From Vigna angularis (taxonomy: Eukaryota; Streptophyta; Magnoliopsida; Fabales; Fabaceae): a stretch of DNA of 64,000 nt. The translations under genes were made by a program, and so were the position numbers. Shown here piece after piece: positions 46,650 through 64,000 of this stretch (the first letter of the stretch is position 1; each line of letters begins with the position of its first letter). Location: the NCBI RefSeq assembly GCF_016808095.1, contig NC_068972.1:34503029-34567028 (forward strand). Direction: 5' to 3'. The notes beneath the pieces were generated by a model. The model was not told the origin of the DNA and searched no databases. It saw only the letters and a program-made list of their open reading frames with translations.

Positions 46650-47280
46650 TAAACTATAATAGGTCAAATTCAGACGAATTTTAGTTAGGTTGACTGGGTC
46701 AAATTCAAACGAATTTTGATTGGTTCGACTTGGTCAAATTCGACCGAATTCGCCCAAATTTTGACTGGGGTTGACTCAATCAAATTCGACCGAGATTCGA
46801 TCGAGGTCTACTCGGTCGAATTTAACCAAATTTTAGTTGTGGTTGACTCGGTCAAATTTGGCTAGTTTCGATTGGGGCCGATTCAGTTCAATTCAGGCGA
46901 ACTTTAGCTAGGGTCGACTTGATCAAATTTGATTGAATTTTGGTCGGGGATGCATTAGTCGAATTTGACCAAAACTCGGTTGTGGCTAAATTTAGCCAAA
47001 TTTCAATTGTGGCTTGGCCTCACCCGTCTTAACCTTCGATCTAACTCGTCTCACCCTTTGTCCTAGCCGACTCGTCACAACCTTCGGTTTATATCAACTT
47101 GTTTCGATCTTCGGTCTAGATTAACCTATCTTAACCTTCAACCTAGACCGATTAATGTTGACCTTCGATTCGGGTCGGCTCGTTCAATTCGTCTCAACCT
47201 TCAATCTGAATCATTCTGTCCAGATCATCTCAAACTTATCTAGACTGACTTATCTCAACATGATCAAAATTTATCTAAAT
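46650..47280. repeat. Degenerate TCGACC/GGTCAAATT repeat array
   Basis: Many variants of GGTCAAATTCGACCGAATTT, GGGGTTGACTCGG and CAACCTTCGATCT follow one another with irregular spacing. The style is like the array at 30330-31390 but the core phrase differs. Non-coding. Confidence 0.7.
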
Positions 47281-48940
47281 TTAATCCAAAACAATTTAAA
47301 TGTGATAGAATAAATCATAGAAACTTAGATAAAGTTGATTCCAAACTTTAATGTGTACATGTATTCTAATGGAAAAGAGAAATTAATATGAATGACAACT
47401 TTGATAAAGTTTTCTTTGTTTAAATAGGTATATATTCTTAACTATTTTGCTACTTATTCTTCTTTGTTGTTTATGAGAGGAATAAAATTATTAAAAATTG
47501 AAACATTAATGATGGTGGTTGGCAGTGGAAAAAATAAATGTAAGAAAATGTTTGAAATTCGGGTTGATATATGATTTGAGTAGTTAACTGAATCATATCT
47601 TTTGTCTAAAGTATTACAATGTACAAAATTATGTTCATGTATCACGGACTAAATTAATACAAAATTTTCTAGAATATTTTTAATAACTATATACCCAAAA
47701 ATAATTGACCTTAATTTATTTATACAGAAACTGAAGGAAAAGTGAATAAAAAGGTGAATTAAGAAAAGAAATATTTTGACAATCATCTTTACGAGTATTT
47801 CACAACTTTTGTTTTTCAATGATAAAACATTGAATTAAAATATAAATGAAATCATTTAATGAAAATTTAATAAAAATGATTGTAGCTAGTTATATATAAT
47901 TAGAAGGTTGTTAATATATGATCATTCTTCCGTCAAAAACGTATAACCCGGAATCAGCGCATTCCTTCCTTCAGACCAAAACGCGTTTCACTCGCTTTCC
48001 CACTCATCCCCGCAAACATGCTATTTCTTCACTGTCTTAATTATAATAATATCACAAAAAGAAAATGCCACTAGCTTTTCATGCACTTTTTTTTATTATT
48101 TTTATAACAAAACAATCATTGAATTATAAATGGAATTACCAAATTTTTTCATAAATTTTATTAAAAATATTTTTTCATCAATTTTATCGTTAGAATATCT
48201 ATGTTATCTTGACGATTGTATATATACAATTTAGTAACACGTTAGTTGATACAAACGGTAATCATTTATACTTCAGATCATAAATATCGGAATTTTATTA
48301 ATAATTCTAATTGCAAAAATAGTGCACCAAGAAAAAATGAGTATAATTTAAGTATTTATGGTGATTATTAACTGGATTGTAATTTGGTAAGTAGTCATTT
48401 TCGATCTTGTATAATTTTTATTTCGTTTATTTCAATTAATTTTAATTTTTATGAATACAAGTAACTTTATAAAAAAATTATCAATTAATTTTTTTTAATT
48501 GACAATTCGCATTTCACATATTTCTTGCAATATAACATTTTTATAATGTAAATGTTAAAAGTAGAAAAGACAGAAAATTTCCATTATTTTCGCATTTCTT
48601 TTTGTAACAATAAATAAAAAAAAGTGTATCTGCAGGAGATTCATTCCCAGTTGAATACATTTCTTTCCCATTAAAAAAAGTGGTCGAAGAAAAAGTTGGA
48701 TTCAGTCTAGATTCAAATATACTAAACAATAGTTAATTTTGTACAAAACAATGTTATCAAATTTATTTAATTTATAAAATGATAATCAAATTTAAAGGTA
48801 TATATATTTTCAGAATAGTTATGTAAAATAAACTAGTTTATTTATATTATAGTAAATTAAATATGATGTTTTGTGTAATGTTTGAGAAAAATATATATAA
48901 ATGACACGAGAAATTAGAAATAAATAAACGAATTAACGAA
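47281..48940. other. AT-rich sequence upstream of the kinase gene
   Basis: No gene was found. A less AT-rich patch lies at 47930-48020. The region probably contains the distal promoter of the kinase, but no specific element could be assigned. Confidence 0.45.
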
Positions 48941-49035
48941 GCAGTGTAACATGGTCCAAGAGGTACGACACCAAACAACCAAACCAGAAGACCATGTTTA
49001 TCTACCAAACTATCTTTGGATTCATCAAGCTCAAG

Positions 49036-49091
49036 GTAAACTCAAGGTTTGTCTAATCTCTGACTGTTCCTTTATGCTTCAATCTTTAACT

Positions 49092-49161
<70 letters not shown>

Positions 49162-49636
49162 CTAGCCATCCTTGACTTCTAATTTATTTACCTTCATTTT
49201 CGGTTTTTATAGTTTCTGATTTGTGCTCTTTTGATTCCATTTTTTTTTCTTTCAAAAGGGTGTCCTTGGAGTTGTATAAAGTTCGATTCTTTGTTCTTTT
49301 CACCAACTTGGGTGTTCAACTGTTCTAACTATTCATTACCTTTTGCTATTTTTTTCGTAGTTTTATGACTTCCCCCCCTTTTCTTGTGGCTGTTATTGTT
49401 AATATCAATCATTATCTATTAAATTTTTTAATGTTGTCTGAAAAATGAAAAGATTTTCTTTCTGTTTTCTGGTCCAAGCTAACTCTCATTTTGTTGGATG
49501 AGGATATGAATCTTTGGATTTGTTGATTATTTTAACAAAATTTTGGTTCAATTCTTGGGGTTTGACTTTGATGCTCACTTAGAGGGACTTGAAGTTCATA
49601 TTCAGATCTTGTGTCTTGTGTTTGTATATGATGCAG
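49036..49636 (+). other. Probable 5' UTR intron of the kinase gene
   Basis: A good donor (CAAG/GTAAAC) and acceptor (GATGCAG/GTTTTG) bracket 601 bases upstream of the ATG. The interval includes a long CT microsatellite and T-rich sequence typical of introns. Inference only; transcript data would settle it. Confidence 0.4.
49093..49154. repeat. (CT)n microsatellite upstream of the kinase ATG
   Basis: An uninterrupted CT run of about 60 bases. CT runs are common in plant 5' leader regions. Confidence 0.95.
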
Positions 49637-49707
49637 GTTTTGAGATCCGAGTGATGAAAATTGGATATTTTTTAGCTGTAGCACAATTTTTTTCAGTGTG
49701 AAGCAAT

Positions 49708-55800
<6,093 letters not shown>

Positions 55801-56999
55801 TGATCATTGTCAACATTGAGATTTTATTTTTTGTTTTTTCGTATTCCTTATTTCACACACCCCTACTTTGTTCTTTAAAGGTTCAAGATTTTATGTTATG
55901 CTCTTTAAATGGATTTTTGTAATTACGTGAATATATATCAAAGAGGTATCTGGCGGAATATTGCTGTTATAGGGGAAGTTGGTTATTTATTTGTCAATTG
56001 AACTGATAGACTCACATTTATTAACTCTTTTAGGGCTCTTTGATAAATAAAAATAAATGAGGAAAAAAAAATTAAAGACATTAATGAAGAAGTAAAAAGA
56101 GAAATGGAGAGTTTAATAGAAAATATATGAAAAATAAAATATAAAGGTACTTATTAGTGTTATTCTTTTATATTTGTTAGCAACATAATCAGTATTATCT
56201 TCACTTGCTATTTTCACAACTATTTTAGTTATTAGACTTTTTTCTTTTTGCACCTCCTGGACTACTATCCACACCCCATGCTAACAACAGCAAGACTAAA
56301 GTGCCCTCATTGCATTATGCCAACGCTGCTGCTAATTGCCATCGTCATTGTCGCTGTATCTCTAACTACACCTTTGTTCTTAGTTCAATCTTTGAGAAGA
56401 AGAAGAGAGAAAAACTATGGATTTGGTGTGAGATTTGTTGCTGAAAGGTATTTTGTTCTAGAAATCTTATTCAGAAATATATCTCATATTTTGAGAAAGT
56501 TTACTTTGGAAAACTTGTTCTGAAAAGCATTTCACATGTTTCAAAAGCTTGTTGTGAAAATCCTTTTATGGAAAGTTCATTTTGTAAATCTTGTTTCAAA
56601 AAGCTTGTTCTAAAATTCATTTCTCACGTTTTAAAAGGCTTCTTCAGGAAATTGTGTTATGAAAATTCTGTTTTGAAAATCCTATTCCAAAAATCCGAAA
56701 GTTACCTAAAGAAATGATAAACTGGTAATTTTAAAATTTATGAGTGTAACAATAAATAATATATATATATATAATTTATTTATTTATTGATGCTCTTAAT
56801 GTTTGTACATTATTATTCTGATCATCTTTATTTTTAATGCAATAATTTTGCAATCCGTTTCCGTAAGTCGTTTGTGGAATTTCAATTTTTTAATGATAAA
56901 TGTCTTTTTCACTCTTAAGTTTTTATTAATTTCATTTTTTTGTTATTTCAGACTTTTAATCATATTTCATCTTTTTAATTTAAAAATACTCCACTTCTT
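55801..56999. other. Kinase 3' UTR and flanking AT-rich sequence
   Basis: The first few hundred bases should contain the kinase 3' UTR. Around 56500-56700 are irregular repeats of about 45 bp with AAAAGCTTGTT and TTTCACATGTTT phrases. A 91-codon frame at 56248-56523 has no recognisable domain and is probably chance. Confidence 0.45.
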
Positions 57000-57640
57000 G
57001 TTGTTGAGAGTTATGTTGGTGAAGAGGAGGCTTATGTTGTTGAGGAAGAGGAAGATGAGAATGTGGATGTAGAAGACGTCCACATGACTAAGGAAGAAGA
57101 AGAGGGGAATGTCATTGACGAAGATGATGGGTGACGAACAACCTTATGTTGGTGAGGATGAGGAAGAGGAAGAGGAAGAGGGGAATGTGGTTGAGGGGGA
57201 AGTTGAAGCTTCGGTTAAAGAAAATCTGGATGACAGTGAAGAGGAAAAAATGACAAATAATGATAATGGGTTTAGGATGGAAAATGAGAGGGTGGAGAAA
57301 GATCGTAGAAATATTAATCCTGTGTTGGAGAGGTGAAATAGAATGAAAAAGAAGAAGAAAACTGTGAGGAGAAGAAGCATTGTTGATGAAGGGTCGTATA
57401 TCATTAATGAAGAAGTTGGAGACCATGACATAAATGAAGAATACAATACAAATGAATTGTCTTCAGATGTAGATAGTGATGACGGTGTGAGTTTGAATAG
57501 GGAAAAGTTTCGAAAGTATGGAGGAGATATGAAGAGGTTCAAATTTAAATTGGGAATGTAGTTCTATTCGTTGAAAGATTTTAAATTTAAATTGGAGATT
57601 GAGTTTTATTTATGATAGTTGAGGAACTAAAAATATATTT
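57000..57640 (+). pseudogene. MULE transposase N-terminal remnant
   Basis: A strongly acidic region, open in pieces (57001-57560), is followed by SDVDSDDGVSLNREKFRKYG and a lysine/phenylalanine-rich stretch. It parallels the acidic tract plus SVGRFSKYAKQW region of the transposase at 33121-36156. It then ends with a terminal-like GAACTAAAAATATATTTAATC (about 57620). No core transposase domain remains. Confidence 0.5.
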
Positions 57641-60235
57641 AATCATTTTAAGAATAAAGTTGAAACACTTTTAAATTAGTGAAACCAATATAACAAATTT
57701 TTAAAATAAAAAAAATCAAATTTTAAAATTGTAATAGCATAGAAAATATATTTAGTAAATTTCACTTCCATTTTCAGAAAAATTTTCAAACAGCACATAA
57801 TATTTTTTTATTTTTATGTTTACGGCAACCATCCTTATATAGGTTATAGGTAATGTTTTTAATTATTGAGGAGGAATTTAATTTAATTAGTAAGCTGTGA
57901 GTTAATAATTGTTTTAATTCCAAATTCCTCTATTTTATTTGTGGCCGGCCTAGACACTGATGTCTAGGGTAAAAAATATCAAACATGATTTTCACTTATT
58001 TGCAGCATTTACGGGTTTGTGATGACTACATAATGTTAGCAAGTAGGTTATTTCTTTATGCACCTTCAACTCAAGGTTTTTATTTTTTTTATTATTAGTT
58101 CTGTGGAGTTTTCTACATTTTTATTTCTATGGAGTGTGTTGAAATAAAAATACATCCCTTTTAATATATCTATAAACTTCCTATATATTGAGAGAGTTCA
58201 CAACTCTGATATAACCCTATCTAAAGAAAAAAATATTAAAAATTTAAATGTAAATTTAAGTCTAATGTTAAATATTAATTAAAAAGTTGAGTATTATGAA
58301 GGAAGATCATTATAAACACACTGGGCTAAGATTATGGGTTACAAGTGATATAAATTTTTTATATAGATTGAATTCACTTTTATTAATATTATGTTTTCTC
58401 CACAAATTTTCTTAAAAAATCTATTAATAATATCAAAATCGATAAAACAAAAATTAAAAAAAAAATTAAAGTGAATGGTGAACAATGGACATATGAATAA
58501 AAGTTTTTGTGAAGCCTAAGAAATTTATAAATTACAAAATGACTAAATAAATAAGAGAAAAATATTGGGTGGAAAAAGATAAAATAAATTTAAAAGTAAT
58601 AGATAAACATGAATTATGTGGTTTAAGTTAGTGAATAGAAAAAGTTGTGATAAATGGAAAGGTGATGTTATGAGATGAAACAAAATTCTTCACAAATTGG
58701 GGGAAGAAAATGAAAGTCAATGGCTCCCCAAATTGTTCACAAGCAAACTAAGTTTTAGCAAAATTCTTTATATATATATGAAGTAAAGATAATGACTAGT
58801 GACTTTTACAGACACCAAAGGGGTGAATATTTTCTCTCCCAAGTGAATTATTCTAAGATGAAGACCATGCATAAAGCAATGTGAAGAAGAAAGAAATAAA
58901 AAAATGAAGTGTATGGCTCCTTAACTCCTTCACAAGGTACATGACAAACTCTAGCACAATTTTCAAGCCATTAGTAGCTTTTACACACAAGATTGAAGTC
59001 ATCTTTGCACAATTATCCTTGGTTAAATATTTGATTATATACAAGGTTTCATATTTTAATGCTCTTTAAACAAATTATAAATTAAAATTGAGAGGTTTTG
59101 TCTAACTTTTGTCCATAACACTTTTGTCTCTTATCATCAAGCAACAACATTAAATAATATAATAATGTTAACATTGACTTGTATGCCTTGTAGAAGTTTG
59201 ATAATACCATCATGTGTAATTTTTTTCTACTAGCTAAATGGTGTTTTTGATCCTCATTTGTTCATATCAATTTATAACATCAAACTAGTTAGTAAGTGAT
59301 TGAAAACATACTTTGCTAAAATGATACTTGATTATCACGGAAGATTCTTAATGAAACATTTCGGAACTGATACCTATCAATATATTTTTATATAAGAACT
59401 AAAAACAAAAACCTAAAAAAGTTTAAAAACAACCAAAATAATAGCAAATCCTAATTTATAATGAATGAATATGGTTAATTTATAAAAATTTGAAAAAGAT
59501 TTTATAATGAGTAAAATTTTATTTTAGTCTTTATAAGATTTTTATTCGATGTATCATCCTTAAAACAATAAAACAATTATGTTACACTTTTTTTATCTAC
59601 ATGAAAATAAAGACTTAAAAAACTTAAATGGGAGAAACAAATCACACTATTATCTTATATCAACTAAAAAAATCTTTAATAATAATGAATTAAATAATTT
59701 ATTATCAAAACTTGCCTTAGTTCATATCTAAAAGAAATATATCAATCTAATATTTCGTAGTAAATATATAATATTTTAAAAATATATAAATACATAACCA
59801 TTAAAATACATATAAATATTGACTATTTGATTACTATATTGTTTATTTATTTTTTCTAAAGTTTAACATAATCCATTACAATAACGTGTAATTATATATT
59901 GAAACATAATATAACTTTATAAAGACGGAGATAATTTCTACAACACTTTTATATCTTAACTTAACTTGTAGATTGTCTTTATCTTCAAGTTTTGAGCTTC
60001 TCAATCTTAGAGTTTGAGATGAGAAATGACCCGAAATACATTTGAACATTTATGTCAATGAATATATACATGAGGTAATAAATATATATTTAATGTATAA
60101 TATATACAATAAAACTTACTATCTTTAAACAATTTTTATCATTAGATCCTTCACATCAAACTCAAAACTTTCAATAATACCTATAATAAAATACTATTTT
60201 CAAAAGTCATTTTGTTATTGAGAATTGATATTGTT
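57641..60235. other. AT-rich intergenic sequence, nothing recognised
   Basis: No motif-bearing frames were found. Two related purine-rich phrases around 58680 and 58890 (GGAAGAAAATGAAAGTCAATGG and GAAGTGTATGGCTCC) hint at a small local duplication. Confidence 0.4.
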
Positions 60236-60239
60236 AAGA

Positions 60240-60860
60240 AGTAACATTATCTCTAGTTTATGTAAAACTTGCAATACATTCTCTCACGTCGAGATATATA
60301 CATCTCGTGCATGAGACTAGACATTAGTGATGAATAATTTGATAGCAGTCTGATAACAAATGGAATAATAGACTCAACAAATAGCAAATTTTGTTAGGAT
60401 AGACTCTAACACATGACGTGATACTATGTTAAAAAGTGGACTTTAAACCTAATTCAAGTCCATACAACTAGCTTGCAAAGATGAGATTTACACTTACTTA
60501 TATACAATAAATTGACTTTATCTTTAGTAGGACTTTCAGCATACCTCCTTCACACCAAGACATATACATCTCAAACGAGAGACTAGACATTAATGGATAG
60601 TTCAATAACGACCTAATATTGGGTGATATAATAGATCCAATAAACAACAATTTTTGCTATAATAGGCTCTAATCCACATCTCCGATACCATCTTAAGAAA
60701 TGAATTAAGTTTACCTCAACCCTACAAAATCGGCTTGTAAGATGAGATTTACACCTACTTATATACGATAAATTGAAGTGAGAAGATGTTTTAAAAGTCT
60801 TACATCAATTAAAAATAATACCAATTTATCGTATATAAAGATATATAAATCTCACATTTT
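60240..60860 (-). repeat. TRIM-like element, two tandem copies of about 295 bp
   Basis: The phrases CGAGATATATACATCTCGTG or CAAGACATATACATCTCAAA, GAGACTAGACATTA, and AGATGAGATTTACAC followed by ACTTATATAC recur in order at about 60280-60520 and 60555-60790. GATACCATCTTAAG (about 60686) reads on the minus strand as a degenerate initiator-Met primer site after an LTR end, which supports a TRIM retrotransposon. Confidence 0.55.
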
Positions 60861-61093
60861 AAACTAGTTTTATAAGACTAGATTTAGACTTAAAAGTTTA
60901 CTTTTTATCGTATATATTTTTTATTTTGTTTATATCTACTTACACTTATTTTCTTTTTCAATTTTTCCTTCTTATCACGTCACATAACTTATAAACCTTT
61001 TATTTTCTCTCTCTAAATGTATATTAGATGTTAATACAGCTTATTGGTTTCCATGAATCATGATTGAGCTAAAATCCCCACCATGTTTCCCAT

Positions 61094-61101
61094 TATAAAT
61101 A
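61094..61101 (+). promoter_or_regulatory. TATA box of the lipid transfer protein gene
   Basis: TATAAATA lies 63-70 bases upstream of the ATG at 61164, which would place transcription start near 61125-61135. This argues against the upstream in-frame ATG at 61083 being used. Confidence 0.55.
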
Positions 61102-61163
61102 ATGAAGAGGTTGAAGTTTCCCCCACTCTGAATCTCAGCATTTGTACTTTTGCGTGTTTCAAA

Positions 61164-61499
61164 ATGAAGATTCCATTTCCCAGTGTGATGTTGTGCATGA
61201 TGATGCTCAGTGGTTTTGTGGTTGAAGCAGTGGTGGCAGTGGGAGTTCCGGTGGGAGCTCCGGCAGCAGCAGCAGCTCCTTCATCAGAGTGTTGCAATGT
61301 GATGGAGCTGGTTCCATGTGCGAATGCCTTCACGAGCTCAACAGCACCGTCAGCAGAATGCTGTGAAAGACTGAAAGAGCAAAAAGCATCGTGCATATGC
61401 AAGTACATCACTGATCCAGCCCTTGGAGGTTTGATCAACACTCCCAATGCAAAGATGGTTAGTGACAGTTGTGGCTCTCCTATGCCTAACAATTGCTAG
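61164..61499 (+). CDS. Type-2 non-specific lipid transfer protein
   Basis: A single exon encodes 111 residues: a hydrophobic signal peptide (MKIPFPSVMLCMMMLSGFVV), a Val/Pro/Ala-rich linker, then the eight-cysteine module of small secreted plant lipid carriers. Spacing from the CNVMELVPC block is C-x7-C-x13-CC-x9-C-x-C-x23-C-x7-C, close to the type-2 nsLTP pattern. The x9 and final x7 are each one longer than the usual form. An extra Cys sits directly before the first motif cysteine. The protein should be secreted to the cell wall, where this family binds and moves lipids such as cutin or wax precursors. The start at 61164 is preferred because a TATA box lies between it and the upstream ATG. 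Confidence 0.85.
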   Translation: MKIPFPSVMLCMMMLSGFVVEAVVAVGVPVGAPAAAAAPSSECCNVMELVPCANAFTSSTAPSAECCERLKEQKASCICKYITDPALGGLINTPNAKMVSDSCGSPMPNNC

Positions 61500-62756
61500 C
61501 TCTACACTCCCATCAATAAATTAGGGTTCTTCTCTCTCCTCCTAAAAATCTTACCTTTCTTCACTTTTCTCTTTCATCATCATTCTGTAACTCCTTCAAC
61601 CATCATGTATTTAACATCCCATTACGTTTTTACTATTTTACTTTTTATTTTTATTCTTTTTAATGAATATTTTTTTCTAAAAGTAAATTATCAAATAGTT
61701 GGAGGAATATTACAATATAATTTCTTCAATTTATTTTGTGATAAAAATAATTATCTTACAAATTTTTACACTCGTCTTATATTTATTTTACTCTTTATTA
61801 TATTTTTCTTTTTCAAATACAAAAATTATCTTTTAAATGATTATATTATTTTAATAATGAGTTGTAAGGTAGTTGGTAGAGTATCAGAATATAATTTCTT
61901 TAATTTATTTATTGACAAAAATAATTATATAACTTATTTTAATTTTTCTTGTAACTGATTTGAAATATTAATCAACCCTCTCACACAAAAGGTGGTAATT
62001 TTCTTCTTAATAATGGAATTTTAAGCACACTAACAAGGTTCCAATCTTAAACCGCTATTGAATTAAGTAATGTTTTGTAGTTTTTTATAATCTCGGCTAA
62101 ATATAAATAGTTGTTTAATATGTGATTTTAAGATACTTATGATAAAAATTAACAAACTTATAATATACGTGTGATCAAATAACTGTACAAAATTTATGCT
62201 GTCAATGTAAAATTTATTTTATTCATTTGTAGTAAAGTTGTTCACATATACAAAAAAAAAAAATTAAATATTGAGAAATGAAATGTTATAAACACTTTGG
62301 ATACAGACATGTCGATAAGAAAAAAATTATTTTTGGAAAATAATGTCATTTTGCAATGGAAGTGGTTATTCTCACGAATGGTGGGTTGTGTTGATGAAGA
62401 TGTGCTTGTAAAGAATGCCTATCCATAGGGTCAGCATAATGAAAAGTCGTTTTTCAAGGATCTCAAAAATATCTTTCCATCGACCAGTATGCAATCACAT
62501 TGTACGAAATTTGTGGGTTGTATAGTAAGAAATCATATTTATTGAAATTTATAATTTATAATTTGTGGGTAATTTTTTGATTGACATCATTACCATTGCT
62601 TTATACTGTGAAATTATAATTCTTTGGGAATACTTGATTTTGCAACATGAATATAAACATTTCCCAAACACAATTCTTAGGAATATAGATCCTAACTATG
62701 ATAAGGATGGTCTAAGTATTATTTGCAGTTGGAACAATCTAGTTCCGGTTAAAATA
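61500..62756. other. AT-rich flanking sequence, nothing recognised
   Basis: The nsLTP 3' UTR is expected at the start. A short repeat (TATAATTTCTT then TTTATT and AAAATAATTAT) occurs near 61715-61755 and again near 61890-61930. No gene. Confidence 0.45.
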
Positions 62757-62858
62757 GTTGATTTACTTAAAGTTTATGAAATTTTGATGATAACAAAACA
62801 AACACTTTATTAGACAAGAAAGTCTTTTATTAGAAGTGAAACAAAGACTAAGAGAACA

Positions 62859-62861
<3 letters not shown>

Positions 62862-62921
<60 letters not shown>
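62862..62921. repeat. (AT)n microsatellite
   Basis: An uninterrupted AT run of about 60 bases. Confidence 0.95.
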
Positions 62922-62923
<2 letters not shown>

Positions 62924-63074
62924 CAATTAGAATGTCTAGTGAACATGTTTTGCAGTTCAAAATATATATTTTATAGATGTGCTTAATTATTGATATTCAA
63001 ATGTTTTAAATATTAATGCAAGTTTGAAGTTTCAGATATACAAAGGCCAAGTGGTAGACGAGTCAGTGTATTAA

Positions 63075-63250
63075 TACACCAAAGGCAACTACTGGATAAA
63101 AGCATTAGATGACCCAAGTCCTCTAAATAACCTAAGTCACTAGATAATATAAGGTGTTAGACGACTAAGGTGTTAGATAATCAAGGCGTTAGATGACCTA
63201 AGACCATTCAAGTCATTAGATGACTAAGGCATTAGACGACTCAAATAGTA
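63075..63250. repeat. Degenerate short tandem repeat (GTTAGATGACTAAGGC type)
   Basis: Variants of ATTAGATGACCCAAG, GTTAGACGACTAAGG and GTTAGATAATCAAGGC recur about nine times with a period near 16-20 bases. Non-coding, inside the probable copia LTR. Confidence 0.7.
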
Positions 63251-64000
63251 GAATTAAGAGCATCAATTTTAACGAGTCTTGATGTATTGTGTTATTTGAC
63301 TAAGTGCTTTTATTCCCTAGTATTTGATTGATCATTTGAATTAAGGTCTAAAATCTGATAATTTGAAATAAAGAATTAATTACAAGAGCTTCAACGTTCA
63401 AGACAATTATCTTGTGATAATTTACATTTTGAAAAAAAGAATTTTTGAAATCAAACATTCAAATAATAACAGAAATGATTGATGAACGAATTGTTTGATT
63501 GATTGAGAAGTATTTTTTCTCTGATAATTCAAATGCATAATTATATTGCACAACGCTTCCTTAACAGGACAAGCATGAACGTTGAAGAAAAAGAAGAATT
63601 CAAATCAAGTATGAGCTTATTAAAGAAAGGAAAGAAGGCATATGAAAGAGCATCAACAAATTTAGAATCGAAGTCTTGAAAAATGACATTGAAGATTCAA
63701 ACTGAAGAATCAAGTTAAAGAATTAATCAAGTCATTCCTTATTAAGAGGAATCACGAAAATCATGATGAAACACTAAAAGTTGAATTCACAATGACTATC
63801 AATGGCAACAATTATATAAAGGATTTAAAGCTATACGAGAAAACTAACTAAAGCAAAACTATCTCTTAAATAATAAAGTGCTGAGAAATTGTCATATCAA
63901 TAGTGTTTATTGATATTGGGTTGAGTGCACACATATTGTAAATCCTTCCCCAAGTGAAATTGTAACTTGTGCACATTCTTGTTGTGAGAGTGTCTTTTTT

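Larger units (their letters stand above)
62757..64000 (+). repeat. Probable Ty1/copia LTR start, running off the window
   Basis: The phrase TTTTGATGATAACAAAACAA (about 62782) is typical near the start of SIRE-type copia LTRs. The window-end region (GGGTTGAGTGCACACA then GTGCACATTCTTGTTG, 63920-63990) resembles their promoter/leader part. The orientation and family are inferred from remembered patterns. An AT microsatellite and a short tandem array lie within it. Confidence 0.4.

Noticed and set aside
48951..49175. A 74-codon frame ending in Leu-Ser repeats
   Set aside because: Its end is the CT microsatellite, and it spans a probable 5' UTR splice donor.
56248..56523. A 91-codon frame with one hydrophobic stretch
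   Set aside because: No recognisable family, no promoter or splice context, and the tail consists of irregular AAAAGCTTGTT-type repeats.
61058..61492. A 144-codon minus-strand frame and the upstream ATG at 61083 for the nsLTP
   Set aside because: The minus frame is the antisense of the nsLTP. The upstream ATG precedes a TATA box and would place a polar stretch before the signal peptide.

Overview
This is a 64-kb piece of an AT-rich plant nuclear chromosome, most likely from a legume (Fabaceae, possibly Phaseoleae). That guess rests on the general look of the host proteins and the repeat types; no database search was possible. Three host genes look intact. The first is a NUP1/NUP136-type nuclear-pore gene on the minus strand (coding 11915-19663, nine exons, about 1,290 residues). 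The second is a CPK1/CPK2-type calcium-dependent protein kinase on the plus strand (coding 49708-55800, seven exons, 581 residues). The third is a small single-exon type-2 non-specific lipid transfer protein (61164-61499, plus). In both spliced genes every exon phase closes, so the exon boundaries are well supported. No rRNA, tRNA or CRISPR features were found.

Most of the rest is transposable-element sequence. From 1.2 to 3.2 kb lies a decayed CACTA TnpA-like gene. Two Athila-type LTRs (3.46-4.76 and 7.17-8.51 kb) follow, each with a tRNA-Asp-type primer-binding site. The second leads into a broken gag that runs into a captured coiled-coil gene fragment and a MULE-like end (about 10.1-10.86 kb). 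Between the two LTRs sits an 893-bp non-autonomous MULE with a perfect 9-bp target-site duplication. From 20.9 to 29.1 kb are a foldback hairpin, a copia remnant, a diverged LTR, a duplicated AT-rich block, and a compact CACTA element with many palindromic subterminal repeats. A TTGAC-rich degenerate repeat follows at 30.3-31.4 kb.

The most interesting object is a nearly complete MuDR-like element at 32,546-37,488. It has TIRs of about 280 bp and a 9-bp target-site duplication with one mismatch. It carries two convergent genes. The mudrA-like transposase gene (plus strand) is inactivated several times over, including an Asp-to-Asn change at the expected first catalytic position. The gene in the mudrB position (minus strand, two exons) is fully open. 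It encodes a 132-residue protein with a GRF-type zinc finger, a short coiled coil and a C-terminal hydrophobic segment. The 893-bp element at 5.7 kb shares the same terminal bases and may belong to the same mobilisation family.

From 41.5 to 46.5 kb is a nest of related LTRs. One is an insertion flanked by a perfect 5-bp duplication; it contains five hairpin-forming 96-bp repeats in which paired stem positions change together. TRIM-like repeats occupy a kinase intron (52.6-53.05 kb) and the region at 60.2-60.86 kb. A MULE N-terminal remnant lies at 57.0-57.6 kb, and a probable copia LTR begins near 62.76 kb and runs off the window end.
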